Source: Rhodopseudomonas faecalis
Lineage (GTDB): Bacteria > Pseudomonadota > Alphaproteobacteria > Rhizobiales > Xanthobacteraceae
Reading direction: 5' to 3'
DNA: 64,000 nucleotides
Assembly (NCBI RefSeq): GCF_003217325.1
Contig: NZ_QJTI01000008.1
Span: forward strand, 44,386-108,385
The position numbers were made by a program, and so were the translations under genes. The notes beneath the pieces were generated by a model that made no database searches, was not told where the DNA came from, and worked only from the letters and a program-made list of their open reading frames with translations. This document shows, piece by piece, positions 1 through 8,989 of the stretch; position 1 is the first letter of the stretch, and each line of letters starts with the position of its first letter.

Positions 1-1325
1 GGTCACCGAGGTGCCGCCCGCGGTCGAGCCTGCACTCGGCGACACGGAACTGACGGTCGGTGCAGCGGCATAGGTGTAGAGATTGCTGCCGGTGCCGGTG
101 CCGCCCGGGGTGGTGACCGCGACATCGACCACACCCGCCACATGGGCCGGGGTGGTCGCGGTGATGGTGGTGGCATTGACCACGGTGATGCCGGTGGCGG
201 CGCTGCCACCAAAGGTCACGGCGCTCGCGCCGGTGAAATTGCTGCCGGTGATCGTCACCGAGCTGCCGCCCGCGGTCGGCCCGGCCGTCGGCGACACCGA
301 ACTCACTGACGGCGCGGCGGCATAGGTGTAGAGATTGCTGCCGGTGCCGCTGCCTGCGGGCGTGGTCACCACCACATCGACCGTGCCGACGGCATGGGCC
401 GGTGTGGTCGCGGTGATGGTGGTGGCGTTGACCACGGTAATGCCGGTGGCGGCGCTGCCGCCGAAGGTTACTGCGGTGGCGCCGGTGAAGTTGGTGCCGG
501 TAATGGTCACCGAGGTGCCGCCCGCAATCGGCCCGGCATTGGGCGATACCGAACTCACCGCCGGCGTGACGACATAGTCGTACAGATTGCTGCCGGTGCC
601 GGTGCCGCCTGCCGTGGTCACCACCACATTGACCAGCCCCGCCGCATGAGCCGGCGTGGTCGCGGTGATCTGGGTCGCGGAATCGACCGTGTAGCTCGCC
701 GCCGCGCTGCCGCCGAAGGTTACTGCGGTGGCGCCGGTGAAGTTGGTGCCGGTGATGGTCACCGAGGTGCCGCCCGCGGTCGAGCCTGCACTCGGCGACA
801 CGGAACTGACGGTCGGTGCAGCGGCATAGGTGTAGAGATTACTGCCCGTGCCGGTGCCGCCCGGGGTGGTGACCGCGACATCGACGGAACCTGCGGCATG
901 CGCGGGGGTGGTCGCGGTGATGGTGGTGGCATTGACCACGGTGATGCCGGTGGCGGCGCTGCCACCAAAGGTCACGGCGCTGGCGCCGGTGAAATTAGTG
1001 CCGGTGATCGTCACCGAGCTGCCGCCCGCGGTCGGCCCGGCCGTCGGCGACACCGAACTCACTGACGGCGCCGCAGCATAGGTGAACACATTGGTGCCCG
1101 TGCCGGACCCGTCCGGCGTGGTCACCACGACACTCACGGTGCCTGCGCTATGGGCTGGCGTGGTGGCAGTAATCTGAGTCGCCGAGTTGACCGTGAAGCT
1201 TGCCGCGGCCGTGCCACCAAAGGTCACCGCCGTCGCCCCGGTAAAACCGCTACCAGTGATGGTCACCGAGGTGCCACCCGAGGTCGGGCCGGCGCTCGGC
1301 GACACCGAGCTGATCGTCGGACCGC
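1..1325. repeat. Tandem 252-bp coding repeats with a 756-bp higher-order period
   Basis: The TIG units repeat every 252 bp at DNA level. Every third unit is nearly identical: bases from position 1 onward match bases from 757 onward almost without change, so a 756-bp (3 x 252) block has been duplicated. The outermost unit (about 1070-1325) is the most diverged. The array continues past the left edge. Confidence 0.85.
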
Positions 1326-1815
1326 TCAGCGGGATGTTGTTGATGGTGATCGGATAGGCTGTGTCAGTGATGCCGTAGAGTAGATTGGGAGGGTTTCGGG
1401 CGAGCGGACAGGAACCTGTCACAGGGCAACTGGTCGAGGCGTAGTACAGGGTAATGGAGGTCGAGGTCGACGAACCTAGTCCGGTGAGCTTGAACTGGTA
1501 GCGCACATAGGTCAAACCGAGATCGTCAGTCCCCGGCGTGATCAGAAAGGTCGCACCATTACTGCCGGTCACCGTCGCCGAGGTGACGTTGACGCCGTCC
1601 CCCATTGGCGGCGAAGGATAAGAATCGTGGCCGTTGTAGATGTACAGACCGCCCAGCAGATTCTCGCCGCAGCTCGACACGTCGAGCGTCACGGTGTCGT
1701 TGAGAACTTTCCCCGTAAAATCAACCGTTTGATTACAAGCGGCGGACACCGCGATCACCGTGGCCAGATAAACAACGGCGCTCAGCGCCACCAGTCGCGC
1801 AGCGCGCATCGCCAT
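1..1815 (-). CDS. Secreted IPT/TIG-repeat protein (3' end outside window)
   Basis: The reverse strand is open for 605 codons, from the ATG at 1815 to the window edge. The first 25 or so residues are a signal peptide (MAMRAARLVALSAVVY..., then a small-residue site before ACNQ). Residues about 27-165 form a unique region. From about residue 165 the protein is a string of IPT/TIG (immunoglobulin-like) units of 84 residues, each starting with a motif like PTISSVSPSAGPTSGG and containing GTNFTGATAVTFGG. Six units are visible, at 252-bp spacing. The family suggests an extracellular or cell-surface adhesion or scaffold protein; no enzyme motif is seen. It is divergent from the tail-collar genes at 2169. 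The long + strand frames over this region are shadows. The exact start is moderately sure (a second ATG lies 6 bp downstream). Confidence 0.85.
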   Translation of the reverse strand, partial: MAMRAARLVALSAVVYLATVIAVSAACNQTVDFTGKVLNDTVTLDVSSCGENLLGGLYIYNGHDSYPSPPMGDGVNVTSATVTGSNGATFLITPGTDDLGLTYVRYQFKLTGLGSSTSTSITLYYASTSCPVTGSCPLARNPPNLLYGITDTAYPITINNIPLSGPTISSVSPSAGPTSGGTSVTITGSGFTGATAVTFGGTAAASFTVNSATQITATTPAHSAGTVSVVVTTPDGSGTGTNVFTYAAAPSVSSVSPTAGPTAGGSSVTITGTNFTGASAVTFGGSAATGITVVNATTITATTPAHAAGSVDVAVTTPGGTGTGSNLYTYAAAPTVSSVSPSAGSTAGGTSVTITGTNFTGATAVTFGGSAAASYTVDSATQITATTPAHAAGLVNVVVTTAGGTGTGSNLYDYVVTPAVSSVSPNAGPIAGGTSVTITGTNFTGATAVTFGGSAATGITVVNATTITATTPAHAVGTVDVVVTTPAGSGTGSNLYTYAAAPSVSSVSPTAGPTAGGSSVTITGSNFTGASAVTFGGSAATGITVVNATTITATTPAHVAGVVDVAVTTPGGTGTGSNLYTYAAAPTVSSVSPSAGSTAGGTSVT

Positions 1816-2168
1816 CGAAAAGCACACAGCTATCCCGCCCAGCCGACACAGCGCGGCTGAGTACTTCCCCTGCCCGTCCTGCATATTTGCCTGTCCGCTG
1901 TCGCGGCACTGCCAGCGCCCATTGCAGCGCAGCAGTCACCTGTTCGCTTAGCAGACAATTACTCCCGGACTGATTGCAAGCAGAACGATACGCAATCAAA
2001 ACTGAATCCGGATTCTTCTACCTAGTGTTGCGACTCCGCCACGGTATCACCTAGTAGTAGTACGAGGCTGGCACGTTAAAGTATTTTTACGAGCAGAAAT
2101 TAGCGTAATACGCGAAATACTCCCCTGATTAGCGATCGATTCCTCGTTTTCAACCCAAGGACGTCGCC
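1816..2168. other. Divergent intergenic region, no gene seen
   Basis: This 353-bp region between the divergent TIG-protein and tail-collar genes is AT-richer than its flanks. It should hold both promoters, but I could not fix -35/-10 boxes with confidence. A CCTAGT hexamer occurs twice, near 2020 and 2050. An AAGGACG ribosome-binding site precedes the ATG at 2169. No credible coding frame is present. Confidence 0.5.
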
Positions 2169-2699
2169 ATGCCTTCAGACCCCTATCTCGGACAAATCAT
2201 GATGACCGCGCTCAACTTCGCCCCGCCGGGCTGGGCGCTGTGCAATGGAGCACTCCTCACGATCGCGCAAAACCAAGCGCTCTATTCGTTGCTAGGCACC
2301 ACCTATGGCGGCGACGGCCGGACCAATTTTGCGCTGCCCAATCTATGCGGCCGCGCGGTACTTGGTAGCGACATCAACGGCAGCTACCGATTGGGACAGG
2401 CCACCGGCGACGAGGCGGTCAGGCTGCAAACCAATCAGTTGCCTGCTCACGATCACGGTCTCCAGGCGACCACCACCGCAGGTGGAACGCGCGTCACAAA
2501 TCCGGCGAACCGGTTGTTCGGCACCAATACCGCGCCGGTGCTGTCGATTTTCGGCCCGCCAACGCCGCCGATCAATTTGCCTTCCGAAACCAATATTGCT
2601 CCCGGCGGCGGCGGTCAGCCGCACAACAACATGCAACCGTTTCTGGTGCTCAACTACGTGATCGCAGTGAACGGCGTTTATCCGCCAAGGCCCAACTAA
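2169..2699 (+). CDS. Phage tail collar domain protein, copy 1 (MdpB-like)
   Basis: This 176-aa protein belongs to the tail-collar / microcystin-dependent-protein family (COG4675). It has the typical N-terminal pattern DPYLGQIMMTALNFAPPGWALCNG, followed by a YSLLGTTYGGDGRTNFALPNL collar motif at about residues 38-60. The C-terminal part has QPHNNMQPFLVLNYVIAVNG. The start has a clear AAGGACG site. It is the first of three tandem paralogues of 176-178 aa. In phages these domains sit in tail fibres; many bacteria carry chromosomal clusters of them with no other phage genes, as here. The cellular role of such clusters is not established. I see no holin, terminase or tail-tube genes nearby. Confidence 0.9.
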   Translation: MPSDPYLGQIMMTALNFAPPGWALCNGALLTIAQNQALYSLLGTTYGGDGRTNFALPNLCGRAVLGSDINGSYRLGQATGDEAVRLQTNQLPAHDHGLQATTTAGGTRVTNPANRLFGTNTAPVLSIFGPPTPPINLPSETNIAPGGGGQPHNNMQPFLVLNYVIAVNGVYPPRPN

Positions 2700-2763
2700 G
2701 CGGATAGCCAACGCAGATCAGCGCCTCCCTCTCCTGCTGTTTGCAACAAGGATTTCCAGCATC

Positions 2764-3297
2764 ATGTCCGATTGTTTCATAGGCGAAATCCGCCTGTTTG
2801 GCTTTCCACGCATCCCGAACGGCTGGGCTGTCTGCGACGGCTCTACCCTCCCGATCAGAGGCAACGAAGCGCTCTATTCGCTGATCGGCATCAGCTATGG
2901 CGGGGATGGCATCAACAATTTCAAACTGCCCGATTTGCGCGGCCGGGTGCCGATTGCGCAAGGCACGGGTCCGGGTCTCAGCGCACGGACGATTGCCCAA
3001 CAGGGCGGCGAGGAAGCCCACACATTGACCGAGAACGAATTGCCGGCGCACAGCCATCCGCTGATCGCAAGCACGGCGCCTGCCACCACCGCGACCCCGG
3101 GCGACAATGTCCAGCTCGCCACCGCCAGTCCGGCCACCGCAAAACTCTTCGCGCCGCAGGCCAGTATCACTGGCTACATGGTGATGGCACCGTCCGTGCT
3201 GCCGTCCGGTGGATCGCAGCCGCACCCCAACATGATGCCGAGCCAGGCCGGCAATTACTGCATCGCCCTCACTGGAATTTATCCGGACCGGCCCTGA
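2764..3297 (+). CDS. Phage tail collar domain protein, copy 2 (MdpB-like)
   Basis: This 177-aa paralogue of the preceding gene lies 64 bp downstream. It shares the GEIRLFGFPRIPNGWAVCDG opening, the YSLIGISYGGDGINNFKLPDL collar motif and the C-terminal QPHPNMMPSQAGNYCIAL block. The central 60 residues, rich in A/T/P, diverge most between the copies, which suggests a variable presentation segment on a conserved frame. No signal peptide is visible. It is probably co-transcribed with the flanking copies. Confidence 0.9.
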   Translation: MSDCFIGEIRLFGFPRIPNGWAVCDGSTLPIRGNEALYSLIGISYGGDGINNFKLPDLRGRVPIAQGTGPGLSARTIAQQGGEEAHTLTENELPAHSHPLIASTAPATTATPGDNVQLATASPATAKLFAPQASITGYMVMAPSVLPSGGSQPHPNMMPSQAGNYCIALTGIYPDRP

Positions 3298-3424
3298 CGC
3301 CACCAGTTCGTAAGCGCGGCCGGCCGCGCCACGCGGGCGCCGCGGGTCACGCTGACTTTGATCATGCCTTGAACTGATTGATCACAAAGGCGCATCGCGA
3401 TGCGCCGACAGATTGCGAGGAACC

Positions 3425-3949
3425 ATGTCCGATCCTTTCATCGGTGAAATCCAGGCTTTTCCGATCATCTTCATCCCAGACGGCTGGCTGCCCTGCGATG
3501 GCCGCACCCTGGCGGTGCAACTCTATCAGCCGCTGTTCTCATTGATCGGCAAGATCTATGGCGGCGACGGCGTCAGCAACTTCAAACTGCCGAATCTGAT
3601 CGGCCGGGTGGTGATGGGCCAGGGCCAGGGACCGGGGCTGACCGCTCGCGCATTCGCATCACAGGTTGGCGCGTCAACCGTGACGCTTTCGACCACGCAG
3701 ATGGCGTCGCATAGCCACGATATGCAGATCGGTAACAAGAATGCCGCCAATGCCACGCCCGGCCCGACTGCGACCTCCAATGTCGTGATCGATCCGGGTT
3801 TCAGCGGTTTCCTGCCGCCACCGGTCAACACCGAATTTGCGCCATCGATCGGCCCAACCGGCAATAACGCCGCCCATGGCAACATGCAGCCGACCTTGGC
3901 GCTGGTCTATTGCATCGCCTATCAGGGCGAATACCCCTATTTCAACTGA
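3425..3949 (+). CDS. Phage tail collar domain protein, copy 3 (MdpB-like)
   Basis: This is the third tandem paralogue, about 174 aa. I chose the ATG at 3425 because a GCGAGG site lies just before it; a TTG four codons upstream is less likely. It begins SDPFIGEIQAFPIIFIPDGWLPCDG, carries FSLIGKIYGGDGVSNFKLPNL and ends with a HGNMQPTLALVYCIAY block. The divergent middle (about residues 95-140) again separates it from its sisters. A GNAT acetyltransferase follows within 21 bp. Confidence 0.9.
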   Translation: MSDPFIGEIQAFPIIFIPDGWLPCDGRTLAVQLYQPLFSLIGKIYGGDGVSNFKLPNLIGRVVMGQGQGPGLTARAFASQVGASTVTLSTTQMASHSHDMQIGNKNAANATPGPTATSNVVIDPGFSGFLPPPVNTEFAPSIGPTGNNAAHGNMQPTLALVYCIAYQGEYPYFN

Positions 3950-3969
3950 TCGGCCGAAGGCTCTGGCCC

Positions 3970-4554
3970 ATGACGCCGCCCCATGACGACAGCATCATGG
4001 CCGCGTTGATCGCTGCTGATCGGTCGCTGAGCTGGCGGCCGATCACCTGCCACGATCAGGTGTTTTGCCGCGAGATGTTTGCCGCCGATCGCAGCGCAAT
4101 GTTCGCGCCGCTCGGTCTGCCGCCCGCGATGCTGAACGCGCTGCTCGATCATCAATGGGCGGCGCAGCATCTCGGCTTCGCCGACAGATATCCAGACGCC
4201 GAACATCTGTTGATCATCCGATGCGAGGTTGCGGTCGGCCGGCTGATCGCGGCGCGCCGGGCACACCGCGACGGGCCACGCGCTCTGGTGGTGGTCGATA
4301 TTCTGATCAGCCAGGCGGCGCGCAATGCCGGCATCGGCAGTGCGGTGCTGCGCAGCCTGGAACGCGCCGCGCTCGCGCAAGGCGCCAGCCAGATCGAGCT
4401 GTCAGTGCTGGCCAGCAATGCCGGCGCCCGCCGGCTCTATCAGCGGCTCGGCTATATCGAGGGCGACGGCGATGCGCATCTGCCGCTGGTCAAGCCGCTG
4501 ACCGCAGCACCGGCTTCAGCCAGCGCCGCCGCCAATCGCGCCAGCCCGGCCTGA
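3970..4554 (+). CDS. GNAT-family N-acetyltransferase
   Basis: This is a 194-aa GNAT enzyme. The acetyl-CoA-binding stretch reads ILISQAARNAGIGSAVLRSL (the R/Q-x-x-G-x-G/A type A-motif lies around NAGIGSAVL), followed by ASNAGARRLYQRLGY, the usual motif B ending. The ATG at 3970 has a GAAGG site upstream; an in-frame start at 3910 would overlap the preceding gene. It directly follows the three tail-collar genes and is likely in their operon, so it may modify them, but the substrate is unknown. Its last 103 bp overlap the convergent cobD gene. Confidence 0.85.
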   Translation: MTPPHDDSIMAALIAADRSLSWRPITCHDQVFCREMFAADRSAMFAPLGLPPAMLNALLDHQWAAQHLGFADRYPDAEHLLIIRCEVAVGRLIAARRAHRDGPRALVVVDILISQAARNAGIGSAVLRSLERAALAQGASQIELSVLASNAGARRLYQRLGYIEGDGDAHLPLVKPLTAAPASASAAANRASPA

Positions 4555-5519
4555 TCGGCGGGCAGCCCGAACCGCAGCAGTTCCGCCGACCAGTCGAAGC
4601 AGCGGCACCAGATCTGCTGCCGCGCCAGCGCGGCGTGCAGGTCCAAGGCTCGCGGACAGCGCACTAGGCGATACAGCGAGGTGCCACCGACCAGCTCAAG
4701 GCCCGCGCCTCCTAACACTTGATCAAGCGCAGCGGCCTCGACCCGCAGCCGCGCCCTGGTCTGCTCGGCCCACGCTTGATCGCGCAGCGCCGCAGCGCCG
4801 ATCACCAGCGCCGGCCCCGAACAGCTCCACGGACCGAGCGCCAGAGCCAGCCGGTCCGCAATCGCCGCCGGCGCCAATGCAAAGCCAAGCCGCACGCCGG
4901 CAAGGCCGTAGAATTTGCCGAACGAGCGCAGGATCACCACCGGCCATTGCTCGGCCAGCGAGGCGGCGCTGATCGCCGGATCGACATCGGCAAATGCTTC
5001 GTCGATCACCAGCCAGCCGCCGCGCGCCGCCAGCTTCTGCGCGGCCGCAGCCAGTTCGTTATGGCTGGCGATCCGGCCATCGGGATTGTTGGGATTGACG
5101 ATCAGCACATGACGAGCGTCATCGGGCAGCTGATCCAGCGATGCGATGGTGACCACCTCGCGGCCGGCGTTGCGCCAGGCCTGCTGATGTTCGGCATAGG
5201 TAGGGCCGACGATCGCAATCGCCCCGGCCGGCGCCAGATGAGGCAGCCATTGGATCAGCGCCTGCGTGCCGGGCGCGGCGACCAGCGCCACCTGCTCGGG
5301 CACGCCATAGGCCGCGCGGGCCGCTTCCTGCAGCGCCAGCTCATCGCTGCGCGACGGCAGCCGCTGCCACAGCCCATCATCGAAATTTGCGATGGACCAG
5401 GGCCGCGGATTGATGCCAGTAGATAAATCAAGCCACTGTTCGCGCGCCCCGCCATGGCGCGCAACGGCTTCTGCGAGATCCCCGCCATGTTTCATCGTCA
5501 TCTCCAAAACCTGCTGCAC
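4452..5519 (-). CDS. cobD: L-threonine-O-3-phosphate decarboxylase (CobD; CobC in Pseudomonas naming)
   Basis: This PLP enzyme of the class I/II aminotransferase fold makes (R)-1-amino-2-propanol phosphate, the linker of the nucleotide loop. The 355-aa frame starts at its first codon or at the ATG 18-24 bp further in (MTMKHGGDLAEAV). It has the HGG...DLSTGINP opening, VNPNNPDGR near residue 140, the DEAFADVDP block, and the PLP lysine in RSFGKFYGLAGVRLGF. It is divergent from cbiB (about 12 bp between starts), matching their consecutive reactions. It ends inside the convergent acetyltransferase gene. Confidence 0.92.
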   Translation of the reverse strand: MQQVLEMTMKHGGDLAEAVARHGGAREQWLDLSTGINPRPWSIANFDDGLWQRLPSRSDELALQEAARAAYGVPEQVALVAAPGTQALIQWLPHLAPAGAIAIVGPTYAEHQQAWRNAGREVVTIASLDQLPDDARHVLIVNPNNPDGRIASHNELAAAAQKLAARGGWLVIDEAFADVDPAISAASLAEQWPVVILRSFGKFYGLAGVRLGFALAPAAIADRLALALGPWSCSGPALVIGAAALRDQAWAEQTRARLRVEAAALDQVLGGAGLELVGGTSLYRLVRCPRALDLHAALARQQIWCRCFDWSAELLRFGLPADQAGLARLAAALAEAGAAVSGLTSGRCASPSPSI

Positions 5520-5530
5520 GGAGTTGCCGC

Positions 5531-6502
5531 GTGCTGATTGCAGACCATGCGTTGTTGATCGTTCTGATCGCGCTCGCCGCCGATGCGCTGATCGGCGATC
5601 CGGATTGGCTGTGGCGCCGGCTGCCGCATCCGGTGGTGCTGATCGGCGCGCAGATCGACTGGCTCGACCGTCATCTCAATCGTGACGCCTGGCCGGCGGC
5701 GCGGCGCAAGGCGGCCGGCATCGTCGCTCTGCTGGCGCTGATCGTGACCGCGGGCGCAATCGGCGCGGTGCTGCAATGGCTGCTGCTGGGAAGCCTGATC
5801 GGCTCGCTGCTGCTCGGCGTGCTGGCCTCGGTGCTGATCGCGCAGCGCAGCCTCTATCAGCACGTCGCACGGGTGCGCGACGCCTTCGCCAGCGGCGGGC
5901 TGGAGGGCGCGCGCAGCGCGGTGACCATGATCGTCGGCCGCGATCCGGCACAGCTCGATCAGGCCGGCGTGTCCCGCGCCGCGATCGAATCCAGCGCCGA
6001 GAATTTTTCCGATGGCATTGTGGCGCCGGTGTTCTGGCTGGCGCTGCTCGGCCTGCCGGGGCTGTTGATCTACAAGGCAGTCAACACCGCCGACTCGATG
6101 ATCGGCCATCGTAATGCGCGTTATGAATCGTTCGGCTGGGCCTCGGCGCGCTTCGATGATCTCCTTAACCTCGCGCCGGCCCGGCTGTCCGGCGTGCTGC
6201 TGGCGCTGGCCGCGCCGCTCGCTGGCGGCAGCGTGAGCCGTGCCTTGCAGGTGATGCGCCGCGACGCGCCAAAACATCGTTCGCCCAATGCCGGTTGGCC
6301 GGAAAGCGCGATGGCCGGCGCGCTCGATCTGGCGCTGGCCGGGCCGCGCGTCTATGGCGGCCAGCGCGTCGAGGATCCGTTCCTCAATGCCGAGGCGCGG
6401 CGCGAGGCGACGCCCGACGACATCGGCCGCGCGCTCAAAGTGATGCTCGGGGGCTGCGGGCTGCAAGCGATCCTCTATGCCGCGGCCTGGCCGCTGCTGT
6501 GA
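5531..6502 (+). CDS. cbiB: Adenosylcobinamide-phosphate synthase (CbiB; CobD in Pseudomonas naming)
   Basis: This integral membrane protein of 323 aa joins aminopropanol (phosphate) to adenosylcobyric acid. Diagnostic features are [25 protein letters not shown] at the N-terminus, several hydrophobic helices, [21 protein letters not shown] around residue 160, and the [10 protein letters not shown] block. The start is a GTG at 5531 with a GGAG site. It converges on cobyric acid synthase with a 28-bp 3' overlap. Confidence 0.93.
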   Translation: MLIADHALLIVLIALAADALIGDPDWLWRRLPHPVVLIGAQIDWLDRHLNRDAWPAARRKAAGIVALLALIVTAGAIGAVLQWLLLGSLIGSLLLGVLASVLIAQRSLYQHVARVRDAFASGGLEGARSAVTMIVGRDPAQLDQAGVSRAAIESSAENFSDGIVAPVFWLALLGLPGLLIYKAVNTADSMIGHRNARYESFGWASARFDDLLNLAPARLSGVLLALAAPLAGGSVSRALQVMRRDAPKHRSPNAGWPESAMAGALDLALAGPRVYGGQRVEDPFLNAEARREATPDDIGRALKVMLGGCGLQAILYAAAWPLL

Positions 6503-7962
6503 CGGCTGCGCGCGATCTGCAACAGCCGCTCGATATCGACATGCTGTTCGAGATGATCGGCGAGCGCATCGAGCGCGGCATCGACGCGCGCTTCATAGGC
6601 CAATGACGACGCAATGCCGAATTGCGCCAAGAACGCGCGGCGGAACCCATCGCTGCTGAACAGGCCGTGCACGTAGCAGCCCTGCACCCGGCCATCGGCC
6701 GAGATCGCGCCATCGAACCGGCCATGCAGATCCAGCAGCGGCCGGGCGCAATCAGGCCCATCGCTGCGGCCGATGTGAATCTCATAGCCTTCGATCGGCA
6801 AGCCGCTGCCGACATGGCTGCCGCGCACCTGCACGGTCGATTTATCGCCGGTCATCACGGTGTCGATCGCAAGCAGACCCAAGCCCGGGGCGGTGCCAGC
6901 CGGCCCGTCGATGCCGTCCGGATCGGCGATGGTGCGGCCGAGCAGCTGATAACCGCCGCAGATGCCGAGCAGATGGCCGCCGCGGCGATGATGGGCGCGG
7001 ATATCGACGTCCCAGCCTTGCGCACGCAGGAAGGCGAGATCGGCGATGGTCGATTTGCTGCCCGGCAATATCACCAGATCGGCCTCAGCCGGGATCACCT
7101 CCCCCGGCCGCACGAACAACAGCCGCACGCCGGGCTCCTGCGCCAGCGGATCGAGATCATCGAAATTGGCGATGCGTGACAACAGCGGCACCGCGATCAG
7201 TTTGGTGGCCGCCGAGGGCGCGGCGCATTCGAGATCGACGGCATCTTCGGCGGGCAGCGCCGCCACGTCCGGCAGCCACGGCACCACGCCGAGCGACGGC
7301 CAGCCGGTCAGTTCGGTGATCGCGCTCAGCCCATCTTTGAACAGCGCGGCATCGCCGCGAAATTTGTTGATCAGAAAACCGTGCACCCGCGCGCGCTCCT
7401 GCTCGGATAGCACGAGGTGCGTGCCGGCCAGGCTGGCGATCACGCCGCCACGGTCGATATCACCGGCGATCACCACCGGCACATCGGCGGCTTCGGCAAA
7501 GCCCATATTGGCGATGTCGCCCTGGCGCAGATTGATCTCGGCCGGGCTGCCCGCGCCTTCGACCAACACGATATCGGCATCACCTGCGAGCCGCGCAAAA
7601 CTATCGAGTACGAACGGCAGCAGCGCCGGCTTCTTGCCGAGGAAATTGTCGGCGCCGAGCATGCCGTGGCGCTGGCCCTGCACGATCAGCTGCGCGCCGA
7701 CATCGCTCTGCGGTTTCAGCAGCACCGGATTCATATGCACGCTGGGCGGCAGCCGCGCCGCGCGCGCCTGGGTGGCCTGGGCGCGGCCGATCTCGCCGCC
7801 ATCGACCGCGACCGCGGCGTTGTTGGACATGTTTTGCGGCTTGAACGGCGCGACTTTCAAACCGCGCCGCACCAAAGCGCGCGCCAGCCCCGCCACCAGC
7901 GTCGATTTGCCGGCGTTGGAACAAGTGCCCTGGATCATCAAGGCCGGCGTGATGCGCGTCAT
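6475..7962 (-). CDS. cobQ: Cobyric acid synthase
   Basis: This glutamine amidotransferase performs the four amidations giving adenosylcobyric acid. The 495-aa protein has the P-loop [16 protein letters not shown] at residues 10-25, then [13 protein letters not shown], the nucleophile cysteine in [10 protein letters not shown] and the triad histidine in CYVHGLF. The ATG at 7962 has a GAGGA site; an in-frame start 15 bp upstream lacks one. It lies 46 bp downstream of cobP, probably under the same upstream riboswitch. Confidence 0.95.
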   Translation of the reverse strand: MTRITPALMIQGTCSNAGKSTLVAGLARALVRRGLKVAPFKPQNMSNNAAVAVDGGEIGRAQATQARAARLPPSVHMNPVLLKPQSDVGAQLIVQGQRHGMLGADNFLGKKPALLPFVLDSFARLAGDADIVLVEGAGSPAEINLRQGDIANMGFAEAADVPVVIAGDIDRGGVIASLAGTHLVLSEQERARVHGFLINKFRGDAALFKDGLSAITELTGWPSLGVVPWLPDVAALPAEDAVDLECAAPSAATKLIAVPLLSRIANFDDLDPLAQEPGVRLLFVRPGEVIPAEADLVILPGSKSTIADLAFLRAQGWDVDIRAHHRRGGHLLGICGGYQLLGRTIADPDGIDGPAGTAPGLGLLAIDTVMTGDKSTVQVRGSHVGSGLPIEGYEIHIGRSDGPDCARPLLDLHGRFDGAISADGRVQGCYVHGLFSSDGFRRAFLAQFGIASSLAYEARVDAALDALADHLEQHVDIERLLQIARSRHSSGQAAA

Positions 7963-8008
7963 CGGCAATCCTCGCAAGGCTTGATCGCGGCGGCGGCGAC
8001 AGCGCGTG

Positions 8009-8563
8009 TCACGCGCCCGCTCCGGTCCGTCCCTTCAGCCACAGCGGCAGCCCGGCGGCAACGAACGCGACATGCGGCACCGCAGCGGCGACCATCTGAT
8101 TGAGCCGGCCCTGCGCATCGCGAAAGGCACGGCCGAGCGGCGTCTCCGGCACGAGGCCCATGCCGACCTCGTTCGATACCAGCACAATCGGATGACGCGC
8201 GGTGCGCAAATGATCAGCCAACGCGGCGGACTGCGCATCGACATCGCCGCCGCTCAGCATGACATTGGTCAGCCACAGCGTCAGGCAATCAACGAGAATG
8301 GCACTGCCGGGCTGCGCCTCGCGCTTAAGCGTCTCGACCAGCGCCAGCGGCTCCTCGACCGTATGCCAGTTAGGACCGCGGCTGTGGCGGTGATGCGCGA
8401 TACGCTCAGCCATCTCATCATCGCTGATGGTGGCGGTCGCGACGTAGACGCGGCGCAGCGCGCTATCCACGATCAGTCGTTCGGCAAAGTTCGATTTGCC
8501 GGAGCGCGCGCCGCCCAGCACCAGCACCGGCGCGGTCAGATTGCAGCTGCTTGAGTGCGGCAT
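8009..8563 (-). CDS. cobP: Bifunctional adenosylcobinamide kinase / adenosylcobinamide-phosphate guanylyltransferase
   Basis: This enzyme (CobU in Salmonella) phosphorylates adenosylcobinamide and transfers GMP to it. The P-loop [13 protein letters not shown] is near residue 15, the presumptive guanylylated histidine is in [19 protein letters not shown], and the Walker-B-like [12 protein letters not shown] follows. The ATG at 8563 gives 184 aa, the family's usual length; an ATG at 8587 is also in frame and neither has a strong ribosome-binding site. The gene lies downstream of the - strand cobalamin riboswitch (8723-8890) and upstream of cobQ. Confidence 0.92.
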   Translation of the reverse strand: MPHSSSCNLTAPVLVLGGARSGKSNFAERLIVDSALRRVYVATATISDDEMAERIAHHRHSRGPNWHTVEEPLALVETLKREAQPGSAILVDCLTLWLTNVMLSGGDVDAQSAALADHLRTARHPIVLVSNEVGMGLVPETPLGRAFRDAQGRLNQMVAAAVPHVAFVAAGLPLWLKGRTGAGA

Positions 8564-8722
8564 CGTGGTCGAATGTTCGCGGTCCATCATCGGCTCAACA
8601 CCGGCCGCAACGGGCCGAAACAGCTTGCGAGCTTTGTCGGATCGCGCGCGATGGCTGTGCGCCATCACCCTCGCTTCCGCCCGGGGCACCCCGCCCCGAC
8701 GCCTTCAAAGCACTGCTGCGAT

Positions 8723-8890
8723 GGCAGGTCTCCTGGCTCGCGGGTCGCCGCCGTTTCGCCGCCTTCCCAGGACCATTTTCGTGGTTTCGGCCCCAGTGGC
8801 TTTCGGCGATGGCTCGTCGCTTACAGTTGCGGGGGCAGCGCCGGCTTAAACGATGTCGCACCGGCTTCCCTTTTCACCTTCCCGAAGGAA
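8723..8890 (-). ncRNA. Cobalamin riboswitch upstream of cobP-cobQ
   Basis: Read on the - strand, the element has the GAAGGTGAAAAGGGAA opening, the B12 box GCTGCCCCCGCAACTGTAAG, GCCACTGG, GGGAAGGCGG, and the closing GACCCGCGAGCCAGGAGACC. All conserved blocks of the class are present in order. The leader runs about 160 nt to cobP, so control by B12-dependent termination or start-site occlusion of cobP-cobQ is expected. Confidence 0.95.
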
Positions 8891-8905
8891 AGACCATCGC
8901 GGCGG

Positions 8906-8934
8906 ACGCTAGCCGCGCCGGCGTGCCCGGTCAA
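8906..8934 (-). promoter_or_regulatory. Putative sigma70 promoter for the cobP riboswitch
   Basis: On the - strand, TTGACC (8934-8929) and TAGCGT (8911-8906) are separated by 17 bp. The start would fall a few bases before the riboswitch. Confidence 0.45.
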
Positions 8935-8947
8935 CCGCGCCCGGCCG

Positions 8948-8976
8948 TTGACAGCCTCGGCGCATCGCGCCTAACA
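8948..8976 (+). promoter_or_regulatory. Putative sigma70 promoter for the bluB riboswitch
   Basis: TTGACA (8948-8953) and CTAACA (8971-8976) are 17 bp apart, followed directly by the + strand riboswitch. It lies back to back with the - strand promoter; only 13 bp separate the two -35 boxes. Confidence 0.5.
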
Positions 8977-8989
8977 AAGCCACTCGATG

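Noticed and set aside
1-1325. Regular repeats suggesting a CRISPR array
   Set aside because: Units are 252 bp, contiguous and coding, with no short repeat-spacer structure.
83-1383. Several + strand open frames rich in Val/Ala/Gly over the left end
   Set aside because: They are antisense shadows of the TIG-repeat gene; repetition of the frames follows the 252-bp DNA repeat.
2169-4554. Prophage
   Set aside because: Only tail-collar domains occur; no structural, lysis, integrase or terminase genes.
5498-6466. 322-aa - strand frame opposite cbiB
   Set aside because: Arg/Gln/His-rich shadow composition; cbiB on + has all family motifs.
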